Positions 15,567 through 23,852 are shown, numbered from the stretch's first letter. The stretch is DNA of 39,542 nucleotides from Myceligenerans pegani (GCF_014892515.1 NZ_JADBGR010000079.1:1-39542); one strand, 5' to 3'. Numbers and translations: made by a program. Notes: generated from the letters alone by a model not told the origin.

Positions 15567-15822
15567 GTGCGGCTGCTCCGTTTCGGGACGGGCTCGCCGA
15601 CGAGAGCGACCTCGAAGCCCTCATCGGCAGGCCCGGGCAGAGATTCGACGCAGAGGGTCTCGGATGGCTCCTTCTGTCAAGAAAAGCTCAGATAATGGCA
15701 ATTCGGCGGTCGCGCTCGCAACGGCACCGTAAGGCAGGGTGTCCCGGAACTGGCACTGACGTAATCGGTTCAGTTCGCCGGCATGGAATTCCCCCCGCGA
15801 CGTGGTCAAGCATGAGTCCGGC

Positions 15823-15828
15823 TAGGGT
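15823..15828 (+). promoter_or_regulatory. -10 element for leaderless glycolipid-binding-domain gene
   Basis: TAGGGT ends 7 bases before the ATG at 15836, placing the predicted transcript start on the start codon. The rest of 15567-15835 separates divergent genes, is locally AT-richer around 15680-15715, and shows no supported gene. Confidence 0.5.
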
Positions 15829-15835
15829 CGGGGAC

Positions 15836-16426
15836 ATGCGGCTCGATCCGATGCCTCTCGTGTCCGCCTGGACGCACAGCGGCGTCCGGGCCGGATTCGA
15901 GGTTCTCTTCGCCGAGACCGTGCCGGCCGGTTATCTGCTGCGTGGGCACACCACCGCCGTCGAGGGCCCTGAGGCATGGTCGGTCGGGTACCGGATCGAG
16001 GCAGATGGGCACTGGCACACCCGCCGTGCCGAGATCGAGAGGATGACGCCGACCGGATCGGCCCGAACCACGCTCGAGCGGATCGATCGCGCGGGCAGCG
16101 TGCAGTGGCTGGTCGAGGGCGTCCTGCGACGCGAGCTCGACGGCTGTCTCGACGTGGACCTCGAGTCGTCGGCGGTGACGAACACCCTGCCGGTCCACCG
16201 GCTGGACGCGGTCGCCGGGAAAACGTACGCCACGCCCGCCGTCTTCGTCCGTGCCGGCACCCTCGCGGTGGAGCGACTCGAGCAGGAGTACCGGCTCGTC
16301 GCCCGGACGTCGGACGAGATCCGGTTCGACTACGCGTCGTCGACCTTCGACTTCCGGTGCGAGCTGAGCTACGACACGTCGGGACTGATCCTGCGGTACC
16401 CGGGGATCGCTCGCCGGACGCGCTGA
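15836..16426 (+). CDS. Putative glycolipid-binding domain protein (PF06475 type)
   Basis: A 196-residue soluble protein without signal peptide or membrane segment. The central GCLDVDLESSAVTNTLPVHR and the later DFRCELSYDTSGL fit the putative glycolipid-binding family common in actinobacteria. The biochemical role of this family is not well defined; its name comes from structural similarity to lipoprotein-localisation folds. The start was chosen because TAGGGT ends 7 bases upstream, which predicts a leaderless mRNA. An in-frame ATG at 15812 is a weaker alternative, since it would lie upstream of that transcript. It is transcribed away from the adenylation operon. Confidence 0.82.
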   Translation: MRLDPMPLVSAWTHSGVRAGFEVLFAETVPAGYLLRGHTTAVEGPEAWSVGYRIEADGHWHTRRAEIERMTPTGSARTTLERIDRAGSVQWLVEGVLRRELDGCLDVDLESSAVTNTLPVHRLDAVAGKTYATPAVFVRAGTLAVERLEQEYRLVARTSDEIRFDYASSTFDFRCELSYDTSGLILRYPGIARRTR

Positions 16427-16506
16427 GCGCCGGACCGGCCTGCCCGGAATCCGTCGGAGCCAGGCCTGCCGTGTCGCGGGAGAGCGATGCCTGAGACCCT
16501 GGACGC

Positions 16507-16887
16507 ATGCCACGCGACCCGAACATCCCCGACGCGTTCGACGTCTACACCGTCGTCGTCCTGCGGCGTCCGCCGGACGCGCCGGAGATCTCGGACGACG
16601 AACTCGACGTGCTCCAGGCCCGCCACCTCGCCTACCGGGCGGAGCTGAACCGACGCGGCCTGGTCGTCGCGAACGGGCCGTTCGACGAGCGGAGCGACCC
16701 GTCGTATCGCGGCATGTCGATCTTCGCCTGCGACCCGGACGAGGCCGCCCGCCTGTCCGAGGCCGACCCGTCCGTCGTCGCGGGCCGGCTCACCTACGAC
16801 GTGATGGAGTGGTGGGTCGGCGCCGGGTCGCTGGCCTTTCCGCTCGCCGATCGCCCGGTCGGCCGGCGCCGCTCGATGCCCGATTGA
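16507..16887 (+). CDS. YciI-related domain protein
   Basis: A 126-residue small protein of the YCII family: a ferredoxin-like fold with YTVVVLRRPP, a conserved His in ARHLAYRAEL, ANGPFDE and a C-terminal hydrophobic segment YDVMEWWVG. Family members are mostly uncharacterised, with some acting as small lyases or dehydrochlorinase-like enzymes. No substrate can be assigned. It follows the glycolipid-binding-domain gene by 80 bases. A weak -10-like GACCCT ends 6 bases before the ATG, so it may be leaderless. The following 184 bases (16888-17071) to the convergent ferredoxin gene show no gene. Confidence 0.85.
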   Translation: MPRDPNIPDAFDVYTVVVLRRPPDAPEISDDELDVLQARHLAYRAELNRRGLVVANGPFDERSDPSYRGMSIFACDPDEAARLSEADPSVVAGRLTYDVMEWWVGAGSLAFPLADRPVGRRRSMPD

Positions 16888-17071
16888 CGTCGGTGCGCTT
16901 CGCCGAGGCGCGCCGCAGCAGTTCACGGCGTACGCCCTGGGGCGCGTACCACGTGCGTGGAGACGGTCGCGGCAGGTGCAGACCTGGGTCGATGACCTGG
17001 TCGGGAGGTGGCTCGCGTGCTGTGCCCCGGCGGGTCACGAGCTGACGAGGCGGTGCCGGCGTCGCGAGGAA

Positions 17072-17284
17072 CTACGTCGTCCCGGGATCGTCCTCGACGT
17101 GGATCGTCGCCGACGGGCACAGGTCCTCCGCCTCGCGGACGGCCGCCCACTCCGACTCGGGCGGGTTCTCGTCGAGCACGCTGACGTACCCGTCGTCCTC
17201 CTCCCGGTTCGCGAACACTCGCGGTGCCGTCCGGCTGCAGTTGCCGGAGGCGATGCAGGTGGTCGGGTTGACGGTGACTCTCAT
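17072..17284 (-). CDS. Small [3Fe-4S]-type ferredoxin
   Basis: A 70-residue acidic ferredoxin. The cysteine pattern is Cys10 and Cys16 in TCIASGNCS, then a single CP in DLCPSATI, with Ala in place of the second cysteine of a 4Fe cluster. This is the pattern of single-cluster [3Fe-4S] ferredoxins that donate electrons to monooxygenases. It starts 19 bases after the fatty acid desaturase stop, on the same strand, with GGAGGA upstream. The arrangement suggests it feeds electrons to that desaturase, since no cytochrome P450 is visible in the window. Confidence 0.9.
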   Translation of the reverse strand: MRVTVNPTTCIASGNCSRTAPRVFANREEDDGYVSVLDENPPESEWAAVREAEDLCPSATIHVEDDPGTT

Positions 17285-17303
17285 GAGCGTATGTCCTCCA
17301 TGC

Positions 17304-18347
17304 TCAGCCGCGGTACCGGCGCACCAGCGGGCAGGTGTACGGGTCGCGGTGCTTCAGCCCGACCTGATTCAGGTAGGCGATGATCGTCCGGAAGGCTCCG
17401 CCGAGCGATGTCTCCGTGTAGGGGATGTCGTTCTCGGCGCAGTAGCTGCGGACGAGCTTCCGCAGGGCGGGCAGGTTCGGGCGGGGTGCCATCGGGAACA
17501 GGTGATGCTCCACCTGGTACTCCAGGCCGCCCATGAAGAAGTGCACCAGCGGCCCGCCCCGGACGTTTCGGGACATGTAGATCTGCCGGCGCAGGAAGTC
17601 GATGTCGGCGTCGTGCGGGACGGTAGGCATCCCGATGTGGTTGGGGGAGAACGCGCCACCCAGCAGGAACCCGAACACGGCGACCTGCACGGCCACGAAG
17701 GCGACCGCCATCCCGGGCGGAAGAACGATGAACAGGAAGCCGAGGTACCCGAGGACCCGGACCCCGACGAAGAGGATCTCGGTCCAGCGGTGGGTGACGT
17801 CCTTGCCGCCGAGGATGGTCCTGAACGAACTGGCATGCAGCGAGAATCCCTCGAAGAGCAGGAGCGGGAGGAAGTAGTAGCCCTGATACCTGGCGAGCCT
17901 CGCGGCCAGGCCGGTGCGCTCGTCGGTGCCGTCCGGCGTGAAGGACAGTACCCGGGACCGGACGTCGGGGTCCTCACGTTCCTTGTTCGGGTTGGCGTGG
18001 TGCCGGCCGTGCTTGTCCACCCACCAGCCGTAGCTGAGTCCGTTGAGCAGCCCGGCGATGATGCGTGCCGTCCACTCGTTCCAGCCGTCGGAGGCGAAGA
18101 TCTCCCGGTGGGCCGCCTCGTGCCCGAGGAATCCGAGCTGTGCCATCGTCACGCCGAGCAGGGCCGCCAGGAGGAGCTGGAACCACGTGTCACCCAGCAC
18201 GGCCACGCCGACGAGGATCGCCACCGTGGCCAGCGTCCAGAACAGCATCATCGCCCAGTAGAAGCCGTAGCGACGGCGCATCAGGCCGGCGTCGTTGGCC
18301 TGCGTCGTCAGCTCGTGAAAGGCTTCTACGTACCGGTTGGCGGGCAT
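17304..18347 (-). CDS. Membrane fatty acid desaturase
   Basis: A 347-residue di-iron membrane desaturase. The three histidine boxes are HEAAH (76-80), HGRHH (113-117) and QVEHH (278-282). Glutamine at the start of the third box is the form found in front-end type desaturases, but there is no fused cytochrome b5 domain, so an external donor is needed; the next gene encodes a ferredoxin. Hydrophobic segments flank the boxes. The start at 18347 has GGGAGGA 5 bases upstream. An in-frame ATG at 18443 would add 32 polar residues, and it lies exactly where a leaderless transcript from the TAGCAT box would begin, so two starts may be used. Substrate and regiochemistry cannot be read from sequence. 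Confidence 0.92.
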   Translation of the reverse strand: MPANRYVEAFHELTTQANDAGLMRRRYGFYWAMMLFWTLATVAILVGVAVLGDTWFQLLLAALLGVTMAQLGFLGHEAAHREIFASDGWNEWTARIIAGLLNGLSYGWWVDKHGRHHANPNKEREDPDVRSRVLSFTPDGTDERTGLAARLARYQGYYFLPLLLFEGFSLHASSFRTILGGKDVTHRWTEILFVGVRVLGYLGFLFIVLPPGMAVAFVAVQVAVFGFLLGGAFSPNHIGMPTVPHDADIDFLRRQIYMSRNVRGGPLVHFFMGGLEYQVEHHLFPMAPRPNLPALRKLVRSYCAENDIPYTETSLGGAFRTIIAYLNQVGLKHRDPYTCPLVRRYRG

Positions 18348-18449
18348 GGTCGTCCTCCCAGGCCCGGCGCCGTTCGGGCGGAGTGCGCGGACGGGCCGGT
18401 CGTTCCGTGTCGGCGGCGGTTCCGAAGGCTGATTGCCGTCCATCGAGTG

Positions 18450-18455
18450 ATGCTA
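18450..18455 (-). promoter_or_regulatory. -10 element upstream of the desaturase-ferredoxin operon
   Basis: TAGCAT on the minus strand ends 6 bases before an in-frame ATG at 18443, the spacing seen for other leaderless genes in this window. It predicts a transcript start at about 18443, 96 bases upstream of the Shine-Dalgarno-supported start. Confidence 0.45.
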
Positions 18456-18523
18456 AACATGCAGGCCGGGGCTCGCCAACGCGACGCCGTGCGTCGACCA
18501 GGGGGCGTACGCCCGGCCGCTCG

Positions 18524-19114
18524 CTAGCCGCCCGGCCTCCCGGTCCCCGGCGGATCGGTGGTGAAGAGCCCGCGGTGCAGGATCTCGCGCGTCGCGTCCG
18601 CCGGTGGCCGGAGCCCCGCACTCGTCTCCGCCGCCTGGACGGCCATCGCCATCGGGAGCGTGAGCAGCACGTGCTGCGTGGTGACGGACGGGTGGGTGAG
18701 GCCCGCCTCGCGTGCCCTCGCCAGGAGCGGTTCGAGGGCCGACGCCGTCCGCTCGGCGAGGTCGCCGAGGGCGCGCAGCTCCACGTCACCGCCGGGGGTG
18801 ACGACGAGCGCCAGCCACGGGGCGCCCCGCTGCATGTCATGCATGAAGTGGAACAGGCGCACCGCGCCGTCGTCGGCGTCCGACAGCTTCGCGGCCTCGG
18901 TCTCGATGTCCACGACGTTCTGCCACATGACGGCCGAGACCAGCGCCGGACGATCCGCGAAGTGCCGGTGCAGGGTGGTGCGGCTCACGCCCGCCGTGCG
19001 GGCGATCTCCTCGAGCGGGGCGTCCGGCCCGAGGTCCGCGAACACCCGCCGGGCGGCGGCGACGAGGCGCTCGCGGTTGCGCGCGGCGTCCCGCCGGGTT
19101 GGAGCTTCCGTCAT
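18524..19114 (-). CDS. TetR family transcriptional regulator
   Basis: A 196-residue TetR repressor. The N-terminal helix-turn-helix (about residues 12-55) contains LEEIARTAGVSRTTLHRHF. The C-terminal ligand-binding part is not diagnostic. It is divergent from the Baeyer-Villiger monooxygenase gene, and a palindrome lies between them, so it likely controls that operon and itself. The ATG is preceded by TAACCT with a 6-base spacer, indicating a leaderless mRNA. The inducer might be a ketone or lactone linked to the monooxygenase, which is inference. Confidence 0.93.
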   Translation of the reverse strand: MTEAPTRRDAARNRERLVAAARRVFADLGPDAPLEEIARTAGVSRTTLHRHFADRPALVSAVMWQNVVDIETEAAKLSDADDGAVRLFHFMHDMQRGAPWLALVVTPGGDVELRALGDLAERTASALEPLLARAREAGLTHPSVTTQHVLLTLPMAMAVQAAETSAGLRPPADATREILHRGLFTTDPPGTGRPGG

Positions 19115-19120
19115 GTGGTG

Positions 19121-19126
19121 AGGTTA
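19121..19126 (-). promoter_or_regulatory. -10 element of the leaderless tetR gene
   Basis: TAACCT on the minus strand ends 6 bases before the ATG at 19114. The palindrome at 19164-19179 lies about 40 bases further upstream. Confidence 0.5.
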
Positions 19127-19163
19127 CGGGCTGCGCCGTGCACGGCGGGGTGTGGACCTGAAA

Positions 19164-19179
19164 CGTACATCCATGTACG
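19164..19179. promoter_or_regulatory. Palindromic operator between tetR and the BVMO gene
   Basis: CGTACATCCATGTACG: two perfect 7-base arms around CC. Outer TGAAAC (19159-19164) and GTTTCA (19184-19189) extend the symmetry imperfectly. Size and position in a divergent tetR promoter region fit a TetR dimer site. Confidence 0.72.
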
Positions 19180-19304
19180 GTTTGTTTCACCCTCTGGCAT
19201 CGGCGCCGAGGTCCCGACGAGTCCGGCCGGGGCCGGGCCGGCCTCCGGGCGCCGAGCCTCGCCGGGACCTCGGTGCCCGCCGACCCCGACGAAAGGTCTC
19301 CGCG

Positions 19305-21137
19305 ATGACCGACACGACGCCCCGCACCGGCACGACGCTCCCGGACCTCGGGTTCGATCCCGACGCCCTGCGCGAGAGGTACCGCCGGGAGCGGGACCGC
19401 CGGATCCGCACCGACGGCGCGACGCAGTACCGGCGCGCGGCGGGCGAGTTCGGCTACTACGCGAAGGACCCGTACACCGAGCGCGTCGAGCGGGACCCGC
19501 TGACGGACGGTGTCGAGGTGCTGGTCGTGGGCGGCGGCTTCGGCGGCCTGCTCACCGGTGCCCGGTTGCGGGAGGCCGGCGTCGAGTCGCTGCGGATGAT
19601 GGACGAGGCCGGGGACTTCGGCGGCACCTGGTACTGGAACCGCTACCCGGGCATCCACTGCGACGTCGAGTCCTACTCCTACATGCCGCTGCTGGAGGAG
19701 ACCGGCTACATGCCGAAGTGGCGGTACGCGCCGGGCGAGGAGATCCGGCAGCACGCCGTGCGGATCGCCGAGCACTACGGCCTGTACCGCGACGCGGTGT
19801 TCCACACGCGGGTGACCGAGCTGCGCTGGGACGAGGACGCCGCGGAGTGGCACGTACGGACCGACCGGGGCGACGAGATGCGCGCCCGCCACGTCGTCGT
19901 CTCCTCCGGCACGCTCACGCAGCCCAAACTGCCCGGCATCCCGGGCATCGAGGACTTCCGCGGCCACACCTTCCACACCAGCCGGTGGGACTACGGCTAC
20001 ACCGGCGGCACCGCCGACGGCGGCCTGACGGGGCTCGCGGACAAGCGGGTCGCCGTCGTCGGCACCGGCGCCACCGGCCTGCAGGCGATCCCGCACGTGG
20101 CCCGGGACGCGCGGCACCTGTACGTGCTGCAGCGGACGCCGTCGTCGGTGGACGTGCGCGACAACCGGCCCACCGACCCGGAGTGGGCGGCCTCGCTCCG
20201 GCCCGGCTGGCAGCGTGAGCGGATGGAGAACTTTCTCGCGATCCTCGCCGGGGAGGACGTCGAGGAGGACCTCGTCCAGGACGGGTGGACCGGCACGGCA
20301 CGACTGCAGCGCGCGATCATCACGGGGGCCGTGGACACCACGCTCGACCCCGCCGAGCGGGAACGGCTCGACGAACTGGCCGACTTCGCCAAGATGAACG
20401 AGATCCGCGCCCGCGTGGACGATGTCGTGCACGACCCGGCCACGGCCGAGGCCCTCAAGCCGTGGTACCGCTACATGTGCAAGCGCCCGGGCTTCAGCGA
20501 CCACTACCTGCAGACCTTCAACCGGCCGAACGTGACGCTCGTGGACACCGCCGACCACGGCGGGGTCACCGGGATGACCGAGAACGGCGTCGTCGTGGGC
20601 GAGACGGAGTACGAGGTCGACTGCGTGATCTTCGCGACCGGCTTCGAGACCGGGGTCTCCGGCGTCGTCTCCGGCACGCTGCCCGTGCACGGGCGAGGCG
20701 GCACCCCGCTGCTCGAGGCCTGGGGACGCGGGCCGCGCACGCTGCACGGCTTCTACTCCCACGGCTTCCCGAACCTCTTCCACCTGGGGCCGCTGCAGAA
20801 CGCCAACTCGGTGAACTTCGTGCACATCCTGCAGGAACAGGCGGAGCACATCGCGGCGGTCGTCGCCGAGGCGAGCAAGACCGGGGCGCGGTACGTCGAA
20901 CCGACGCCCGAGGCCGAGGCCGCCTGGGCGCGCACCCTGGCCGAGACCTTCGTCGACAACTCCGCGTTCCTCGCCGAGTGCACGCCCGGCTACTACAACG
21001 GCGAGGGCACGCGCCGCGCGGCGCCGACGTCGTACAGCCCCGGGCCCGTCGCCTTCCACAGGCTGCTGGCCGAGTGGCGCAAGGGCCACATGAGCGACGT
21101 CCTGGTCGCGCCCGCCGCCGCCCGCACGGAGGGCTGA
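19305..21137 (+). CDS. Flavin-containing Baeyer-Villiger monooxygenase
   Basis: A 610-residue FAD/NADPH monooxygenase that would turn a ketone into an ester or lactone. The first Rossmann motif is GGGFGG (76-81), followed by FGGTWYWNRYPG. The type I fingerprint reads FRGHTFHTSRWD, and a second Rossmann motif GTGATG follows. Members of this class with an extended N-terminus (about 60 residues before the FAD motif) include large-ring and steroid ketone enzymes; the true substrate is not evident. The start follows GAAAGG by 8 bases. It is first in an operon with a lipoprotein SMP-30 protein that starts 3 bases after its stop, and is probably repressed by the divergent TetR. Confidence 0.94.
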   Translation: MTDTTPRTGTTLPDLGFDPDALRERYRRERDRRIRTDGATQYRRAAGEFGYYAKDPYTERVERDPLTDGVEVLVVGGGFGGLLTGARLREAGVESLRMMDEAGDFGGTWYWNRYPGIHCDVESYSYMPLLEETGYMPKWRYAPGEEIRQHAVRIAEHYGLYRDAVFHTRVTELRWDEDAAEWHVRTDRGDEMRARHVVVSSGTLTQPKLPGIPGIEDFRGHTFHTSRWDYGYTGGTADGGLTGLADKRVAVVGTGATGLQAIPHVARDARHLYVLQRTPSSVDVRDNRPTDPEWAASLRPGWQRERMENFLAILAGEDVEEDLVQDGWTGTARLQRAIITGAVDTTLDPAERERLDELADFAKMNEIRARVDDVVHDPATAEALKPWYRYMCKRPGFSDHYLQTFNRPNVTLVDTADHGGVTGMTENGVVVGETEYEVDCVIFATGFETGVSGVVSGTLPVHGRGGTPLLEAWGRGPRTLHGFYSHGFPNLFHLGPLQNANSVNFVHILQEQAEHIAAVVAEASKTGARYVEPTPEAEAAWARTLAETFVDNSAFLAECTPGYYNGEGTRRAAPTSYSPGPVAFHRLLAEWRKGHMSDVLVAPAAARTEG

Positions 21138-21140
21138 GCG

Positions 21141-22169
21141 ATGAGGACGACACGCGGCGCCCGCGCTCGCCGGCTCACGGCCGGGGCCGCCGTCGCCCTG
21201 ACGCTTCCGCTGGCGGGGTGCGTCGCCGGGTCGACGGCGGGGGAGGCGCCCGCCGGGCCGAGCGGGATCACCGCCGAGCGGGTCCTGCAGGTGACGTCCG
21301 TGCACGAGGAGACCGGCATGACCCTGCTCGAGGGCCCGGTGTTCGGCGACGACGGCAAGCTGTACCTCGTCGACGTCACCGCCCCGGCCGGGGACCCGAA
21401 GGTCATGCGGGTCGATCTCGACGCGCGCGAGGTGGAGCCGGTGTTCACCGACTCGGCGGGCGCCTACACGTCCGCCCAGCTCAGCCCGTACGACGGCCGG
21501 CTCTACCTGACCGACTACCAGGGCGGCAGGATCGTCAGCGTCAGCCAGGACGGAGACGACCCGCGAACGTTCTTCGAGGGCCGCGTCAAGGGCCGCGCCA
21601 TGCACCCGGACGACCTCACGTTCGACGACGACGGGCACCTCTTCGTCACCGACTCCTCACCCGTCGCCTATCCGGTGGGGACGATGTCGGGCCGGGTGGT
21701 GCGCATCGACCGCGACACAGGAAGGGCGACCGTCCTGGCCGCGAACCTGCCCAACCCGAACGGCATCTCCTTCGACCTCGACGGCGGCGCGCTCTGGGTC
21801 AGCCAGCTCGACGCCAACCGGGTGGACCACCTCACGCTCGGCGAGGGCGGGACTGCGGTGACGGCCGGTCACGCGGCCATCCACGTGAACGGCGGCACGG
21901 ACCAGACGGACTCGACCGCCGTCGACGCCGCGGGGAACCTCTACCAGGGGATGCACGGCACGCCGCGGATCCTCGTGTATGCGCCGGACGGCACCCACCA
22001 GACCACCGTGACCGTCCCGGCCGGCCACGAGGGGCTCGAGTCCGCGACCAACGTCGCGATCCGGCCGGGCACCACCGACGCCTACATGACGGTCAGCGGG
22101 CCCGCGGGCGGCTTCGTCTACCGGTTCGACGCCCTCGCCGAGGGCATCCGGCAGTCCAACGGGGGCTGA
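21141..22169 (+). CDS. Lipoprotein SMP-30/gluconolactonase-like protein, possibly 3'-frameshifted
   Basis: A 342-residue protein with a lipoprotein signal peptide (Arg-rich start, hydrophobic core, lipobox LAGC at about 24-27), so it is anchored outside the membrane. The mature part is a beta-propeller of SMP-30 type, with repeats such as EGPVFGDDGKLYLVD, HPDDLTFDDDGHLFVTD and NPNGISFDLDGGALWVSQ. Such proteins often hydrolyse lactones with a divalent metal. It is coupled to the monooxygenase gene (3-base gap), so it may open the lactone that enzyme makes, although one acts in the cytosol and the other outside. The frame ends just after a run of five G (22161-22165). The +1 frame beyond it encodes a Pro/Thr/Ser-rich tail with strong coding bias. 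Confidence 0.87.
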   Translation: MRTTRGARARRLTAGAAVALTLPLAGCVAGSTAGEAPAGPSGITAERVLQVTSVHEETGMTLLEGPVFGDDGKLYLVDVTAPAGDPKVMRVDLDAREVEPVFTDSAGAYTSAQLSPYDGRLYLTDYQGGRIVSVSQDGDDPRTFFEGRVKGRAMHPDDLTFDDDGHLFVTDSSPVAYPVGTMSGRVVRIDRDTGRATVLAANLPNPNGISFDLDGGALWVSQLDANRVDHLTLGEGGTAVTAGHAAIHVNGGTDQTDSTAVDAAGNLYQGMHGTPRILVYAPDGTHQTTVTVPAGHEGLESATNVAIRPGTTDAYMTVSGPAGGFVYRFDALAEGIRQSNGG

Positions 22170-22170
22170 C

Positions 22171-22260
22171 GAGCCGACGGCGCCGGAGCCCACGTCGTCC
22201 CCGACGGCCCCGGCGCCGTCCCCGACGGGCCGCGAGGCACAGCCGGCGATCAGGGAATGA
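22171..22260 (+). other. Out-of-frame coding tail of the SMP-30 gene (candidate frameshift)
   Basis: In the +1 frame this stretch reads EPTAPEPTSSPTAPAPSP and continues to a stop at 22258-22260. Nearly every codon ends in G or C, as expected for a real secreted-protein tail here. Dropping one G from the run at 22161-22165 joins it to the SMP-30 frame. The same stretch contains an 11-base inverted repeat (22176-22186 with 22210-22220), so a terminator role is an alternative. Confidence 0.45.
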
Positions 22261-22285
22261 GCGTGGGCGCCGTTCCGGCACCACG

Positions 22286-22303
22286 AGGTTAATCGTTAAA
22301 CCT
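22286..22303. promoter_or_regulatory. LacI-type operator, distal site
   Basis: AGGTTAATCGTTAAACCT is an 18-base near-palindrome with central CG, as in LacI-family operators. It lies 67 bases before the arabinofuranosidase start. Confidence 0.45.
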
Positions 22304-22332
22304 GCTACCGGCGGCAGCGCTCCGGCGTGATG

Positions 22333-22348
22333 ATGTTAGCGCTCACAT
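22333..22348. promoter_or_regulatory. LacI-type operator, proximal site
   Basis: ATGTTAGCGCTCACAT is a 16-base palindrome with 7 of 8 pairs matched, close to the GTTAGCGCTAAC form common before actinobacterial hemicellulase genes. It lies 21 bases before the start codon, where a bound repressor would block transcription. Confidence 0.65.
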
Positions 22349-22369
22349 ACCCACGAAGAGGAGCGAAGG

Positions 22370-23836
22370 ATGAGGAAGTCCATCGCAAGTCTCGCGCTGG
22401 GGCTGGCCACAGCCCTGGCGCTGGTCACCGCAGCGGCGGTGCCTCCCGATCTCACCCCCGCGGCCGCGGCGGGCCCGAACCTGCTCACGAACAGCGACAT
22501 GGAGAACGGCACGACCGGCTGGTCGACGTTCGGCGCGGGATCCCTGGCCTCCACCACCAACCCCGTCCACGGCGGAAGCCGTGCCCTCTCGTACACGGGC
22601 CGCACGGCGTCGTGGAACGGCCCGTCCCAGAACGTGACGTCCGCGCTGACGAACAACACCAGCTACACGACGAGCGTGTGGATGCGGACGCAGGGCGGGA
22701 GCCCGACCGGCAAGGTCACCCTGGCGGTGACCGCCGGCGGCTCGACCAACTACATCCAGCTCGCGCAGGGGGCCGTGAACTCCTCGGGCTGGACCCAGCT
22801 GACGGGCACCACGACGGTCTCCTGGTCCGGCACGCTGTCGTCTGCCACGTTCTACGTGGAGACGACCGGCGGGACCGACAACCTCTACGTCGACGACGTC
22901 TCGTTCATGAGCAACTCGTCGTCGTCCTGCGACCTGCCCTCGAGCTACCGCTGGTCCTCCACGGGCCCGCTGGCGCAGCCGCGGTCCGGCTGGGTCTCGC
23001 TCAAGGACTTCACGGTGGCCCCGTACAACGGTCAGCAGCTCGTCTACGCGACGACCCACGACTACGGCACGTCCTGGGGCTCGATGAACTTCGGCCTCTT
23101 CTCCGACTACTCGCAGATGGGCAGCGTCTCGCAGAACGCGATGTCGTCCGGCACGGTGGCCCCGACGCTGTTCTACTTCGCCCCGCGCAACATCTGGGTG
23201 CTCGCCTACCAGTGGGGCCCGTCGCCGTTCATGTACCGCACGTCGAGCGACCCCACGAACCCGAACGGCTGGTCGGCGGCGAGCCCGCTGTTCACCGGGT
23301 CGATCAGCGACTCCGGCACCGGGCCCATCGACCAGGCGCTCATCGGCGACGGCCAGAACATGCACCTGTTCTTCGCCGGGGACAACGGCAGGATCTACCG
23401 GTCCAGCATGCCGATCGGGAACTTCCCGGGGAACTTCGGGAGCAACTACTCCGTCGTCATGAGCGACACCCGGAACAACCTGTTCGAGGCAGTCCAGGTC
23501 TACAAGGTCAAGGACCGGAACCAGTACCTCATGATCGTCGAGGCGATCGGCGCGCAGGGCCGCTACTTCCGTTCCTTCACGGCCAACAGCCTCACCGGTT
23601 CGTGGACGCCGCAGGCCGCCTCGGAGAGCAACCCGTTCGCGGGCCGGGCCAACAGCGGTGCCACCTGGACCAACGACATCAGCCACGGTGAGCTGCTGCG
23701 CACCAGCGCCGACGAGACCATGACCATCGATCCCTGCAACCTGCGGTTCCTGTACCAGGGTCGTGACCCCAGCTCGGACGGGACGGACTACGGCCTGCTG
23801 CCGTACCGCCCGGGTCTGCTGACGCTCCAGCGATAG
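22370..23836 (+). CDS. Secreted GH62 alpha-L-arabinofuranosidase with N-terminal carbohydrate-binding domain
   Basis: A 488-residue exported enzyme that removes arabinose side chains from arabinoxylan. The signal peptide is residues 1 to about 34, ending in a run of Ala. Residues 36-180 ([15 protein letters not shown] onward) look like a CBM4/9/22-type beta-sandwich. From CDLPSSYRW at 187 the GH62 catalytic domain runs to the end, with Asp213 (SLKDFT), Asp321 (GPIDQ) and Glu373 (LFEAVQVY) at the positions of the family's catalytic triad. AGAGGAG lies 6 bases before the ATG. Two LacI-like palindromes upstream suggest repression by a sugar-responsive LacI regulator, which is not in the window. 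A hairpin 16 bases after the stop may end the transcript. Confidence 0.95.
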   Translation: MRKSIASLALGLATALALVTAAAVPPDLTPAAAAGPNLLTNSDMENGTTGWSTFGAGSLASTTNPVHGGSRALSYTGRTASWNGPSQNVTSALTNNTSYTTSVWMRTQGGSPTGKVTLAVTAGGSTNYIQLAQGAVNSSGWTQLTGTTTVSWSGTLSSATFYVETTGGTDNLYVDDVSFMSNSSSSCDLPSSYRWSSTGPLAQPRSGWVSLKDFTVAPYNGQQLVYATTHDYGTSWGSMNFGLFSDYSQMGSVSQNAMSSGTVAPTLFYFAPRNIWVLAYQWGPSPFMYRTSSDPTNPNGWSAASPLFTGSISDSGTGPIDQALIGDGQNMHLFFAGDNGRIYRSSMPIGNFPGNFGSNYSVVMSDTRNNLFEAVQVYKVKDRNQYLMIVEAIGAQGRYFRSFTANSLTGSWTPQAASESNPFAGRANSGATWTNDISHGELLRTSADETMTIDPCNLRFLYQGRDPSSDGTDYGLLPYRPGLLTLQR

Positions 23837-23852
23837 GAAGGAGGGGTCACCC

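Noticed and set aside
15567-15835. Several open frames in the gap between the adenylation enzyme and the glycolipid-binding-domain gene
   Set aside because: None has a start signal, coding bias or a motif. The stretch is a divergent promoter region. A TTGACA on the minus strand near 15675 has no matching -10.
17284-17303. A six-codon frame overlapping the ferredoxin start
   Set aside because: Its ATG lies inside the ferredoxin ribosome binding site region and no separate binding site precedes it. Most likely chance.
20285-22330. A 681-codon plus-strand frame overlapping the BVMO and SMP-30 genes
   Set aside because: Composition is Arg/Gly/Pro-dominated and it runs out of frame through two genes with clear motifs.
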